A DNA stretch of 64,000 nucleotides from Miniphocaeibacter sp012841535. Its GTDB lineage: Bacteria; Bacillota; Clostridia; Tissierellales; Peptoniphilaceae. Under the pieces are notes generated by a model. It made no database searches. It saw nothing but the letters and a program-made list of their open reading frames with translations, and was not told the DNA's origin. Positions 63,285 through 64,000 of this stretch are shown here, in pieces. Within the stretch, counting starts at the first letter, position 1. Each line of letters opens with the position of its first letter. The stretch lies in the NCBI RefSeq assembly GCF_049274025.1, contig NZ_JBASRV010000012.1; one strand, written 5' to 3'. Made by a program: the position numbers and the translations under genes.

Positions 63285-63360
63285 TGGTGACCCATCCGCG
63301 ACTCGAACGCGGGACACCCTGATTAAAAGTCAGGTGCTCTGCCGACTGAGCTAATGGGTC
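63285..63360 (-). tRNA. tRNA-Lys (TTT)
   Basis: Anticodon TTT in loop CTTTTAA; acceptor GACCCAT/ATGGGTC; CCA encoded. Confidence 0.97.
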
Positions 63361-63369
63361 ATATAAAAC

Positions 63370-63446
63370 TGGCTGGGGTGACAGGACTCGAACCTGTGAA
63401 ATGCTAGAGTCAAAGTCTAGTGCCTTACCGACTTGGCTACACCCCA
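63370..63446 (-). tRNA. tRNA-Gln (TTG)
   Basis: Anticodon TTG in loop CTTTGAC; acceptor TGGGGTG/CACCCCA; discriminator G; CCA encoded. Confidence 0.96.
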
Positions 63447-63449
63447 TTA

Positions 63450-63526
<77 letters not shown>

Positions 63527-63530
63527 ATAC

Positions 63531-63604
63531 TGGAGCGGGTGAAGGGAATCGAACCCTCGCAACCAGCTTGGAAGGCTGGGGCTCTACCACTGAGCTACAC
63601 CCGC
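63531..63604 (-). tRNA. tRNA-Gly (TCC)
   Basis: Anticodon TCC in loop CTTCCAA; acceptor GCGGGTG/CACCCGC; CCA encoded. Confidence 0.97.
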
Positions 63605-63628
63605 GCAAATTCTCTAAGCAACTATTTT

Positions 63629-63657
63629 AGTATACCAATTCGGTTTTATTTTGTCAA
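63629..63657 (-). promoter_or_regulatory. Internal promoter of the tRNA cluster
   Basis: TTGACA (63652-63657), 17-bp spacer, TATACT (63629-63634) on the minus strand, between tRNA-Tyr and tRNA-Gly. It would drive tRNA-Gly to tRNA-Phe. Confidence 0.88.
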
Positions 63658-63680
63658 CCCTTTTTTTCAATTTATTTTTT

Positions 63681-63766
63681 TGGTGGAGGAGAGTGGATTC
63701 GAACCACTGAAAGCGTAGCTAACGGATTTACAGTCCGTCCCCTTTGGCCAACTCGGGAACTCCTCC
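63681..63766 (-). tRNA. tRNA-Tyr (GTA)
   Basis: Class II, anticodon GTA in loop CTGTAAA; acceptor GGAGGAG/CTCCTCC; CCA encoded. Confidence 0.96.
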
Positions 63767-63777
63767 AAGTTTAAAAA

Positions 63778-63853
<76 letters not shown>

Positions 63854-63856
63854 AAA

Positions 63857-63933
63857 TGGCGACCTGGATCGGACTCGAACCGACGACCTCCAGCGTGACA
63901 GGCTGGCATTCTAACCAACTGAACTACCAGGCC
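63857..63933 (-). tRNA. tRNA-Asp (GTC)
   Basis: Anticodon GTC in loop CTGTCAC; acceptor GGCCTGG/CCAGGTC; discriminator G; CCA encoded. Confidence 0.96.
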
Positions 63934-63938
63934 ATATA

Positions 63939-64000
63939 TGGTGGGCGGTACAGGGCTCGAACCTGTGACCCCCTGCTTGTAAGGCAGATGCTCTCCCAGC
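63939..64000 (-). tRNA. tRNA-Val (TAC), cut by window end
   Basis: 3' part only: anticodon TAC in loop CTTACAA, T-arm with TTCGAGC and CCA. The 5' acceptor strand lies beyond base 64000. Confidence 0.92.

Overview
The window is AT-rich DNA from a low-GC Gram-positive bacterium. Evidence for this is the Bacillus/Clostridium-style infC-rpmI-rplT operon with a leader, an mraZ-led division and cell wall cluster, Rex, HflX, an AddAB-type nuclease, CvfB, an acpS-alr-mazF locus, strong GGAGG ribosome binding sites and consensus sigma-A promoters. The closest fit is an anaerobic, amino-acid-fermenting Firmicute of the Tissierellia/Peptoniphilaceae type. That placement is inference from gene content and protein character, not from a search. 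No CRISPR array, intact insertion sequence, prophage or rRNA gene was seen.

Layout. 0-6 kb: potassium uptake pair ktrB-ktrA, then infC-rpmI-rplT under a perfect promoter with an attenuator-type leader and an AUU start, then rarA-asnS. 6-17.6 kb: division and wall cluster mraZ-rsmH-ftsL-PBP-mraY-murD-ftsW-murG-ftsQ, a 367-bp gap, then ftsZ-nrdR. Three tandem MraZ boxes precede mraZ. 17.6-21.8 kb: hflX-yigZ-nadE-yebC-lgt. 21.8-25 kb, plus strand: a PBP1A-type enzyme, tRNA-His and tRNA-Leu. 25-37.8 kb, minus strand: one unbroken tight gene chain, rluA-like, TGS nucleoside kinase, ROK kinase, addB, addA, response regulator, histidine kinase, lipoprotein. 37.8-48.5 kb: small membrane and unknown proteins, a radical SAM/peroxiredoxin/HAD operon, PpiC, CvfB, serine transport and serine dehydratase, YitT. 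48.7-53.3 kb: DUF1893, a divergent RelA/SpoT-like protein, an AcpS-NnrD fusion, alr and a mazF with no antitoxin gene. 53.4-59 kb: ppa, ABC-F, rex, an orphan dltD, an oxidoreductase. 59.8-61 kb: a decayed integrative-element scar at the 3' end of guaA that keeps a RelBE-like module. 61-62.5 kb: a GATase-less guaA and a YfcE phosphodiesterase. 62.6-64 kb: a minus-strand tRNA cluster, running off the end, with one decayed tRNA-Lys.

How it fits together. Most genes are on the minus strand, consistent with one replichore direction. Several genes point to a cell living with abundant free ammonia: NadE and GuaA both lack glutaminase domains, and a serine symporter-dehydratase operon releases ammonia and pyruvate. 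Rex ties transcription to NADH/NAD+ state. The best candidates for unusual biology are the guaA-linked scar with its duplicated 3' end, the AcpS-NnrD fusion, the long RelA/SpoT-like protein with changed active-site residues, the antitoxin-less mazF with its own promoter, and the stand-alone GMP synthetase domain.
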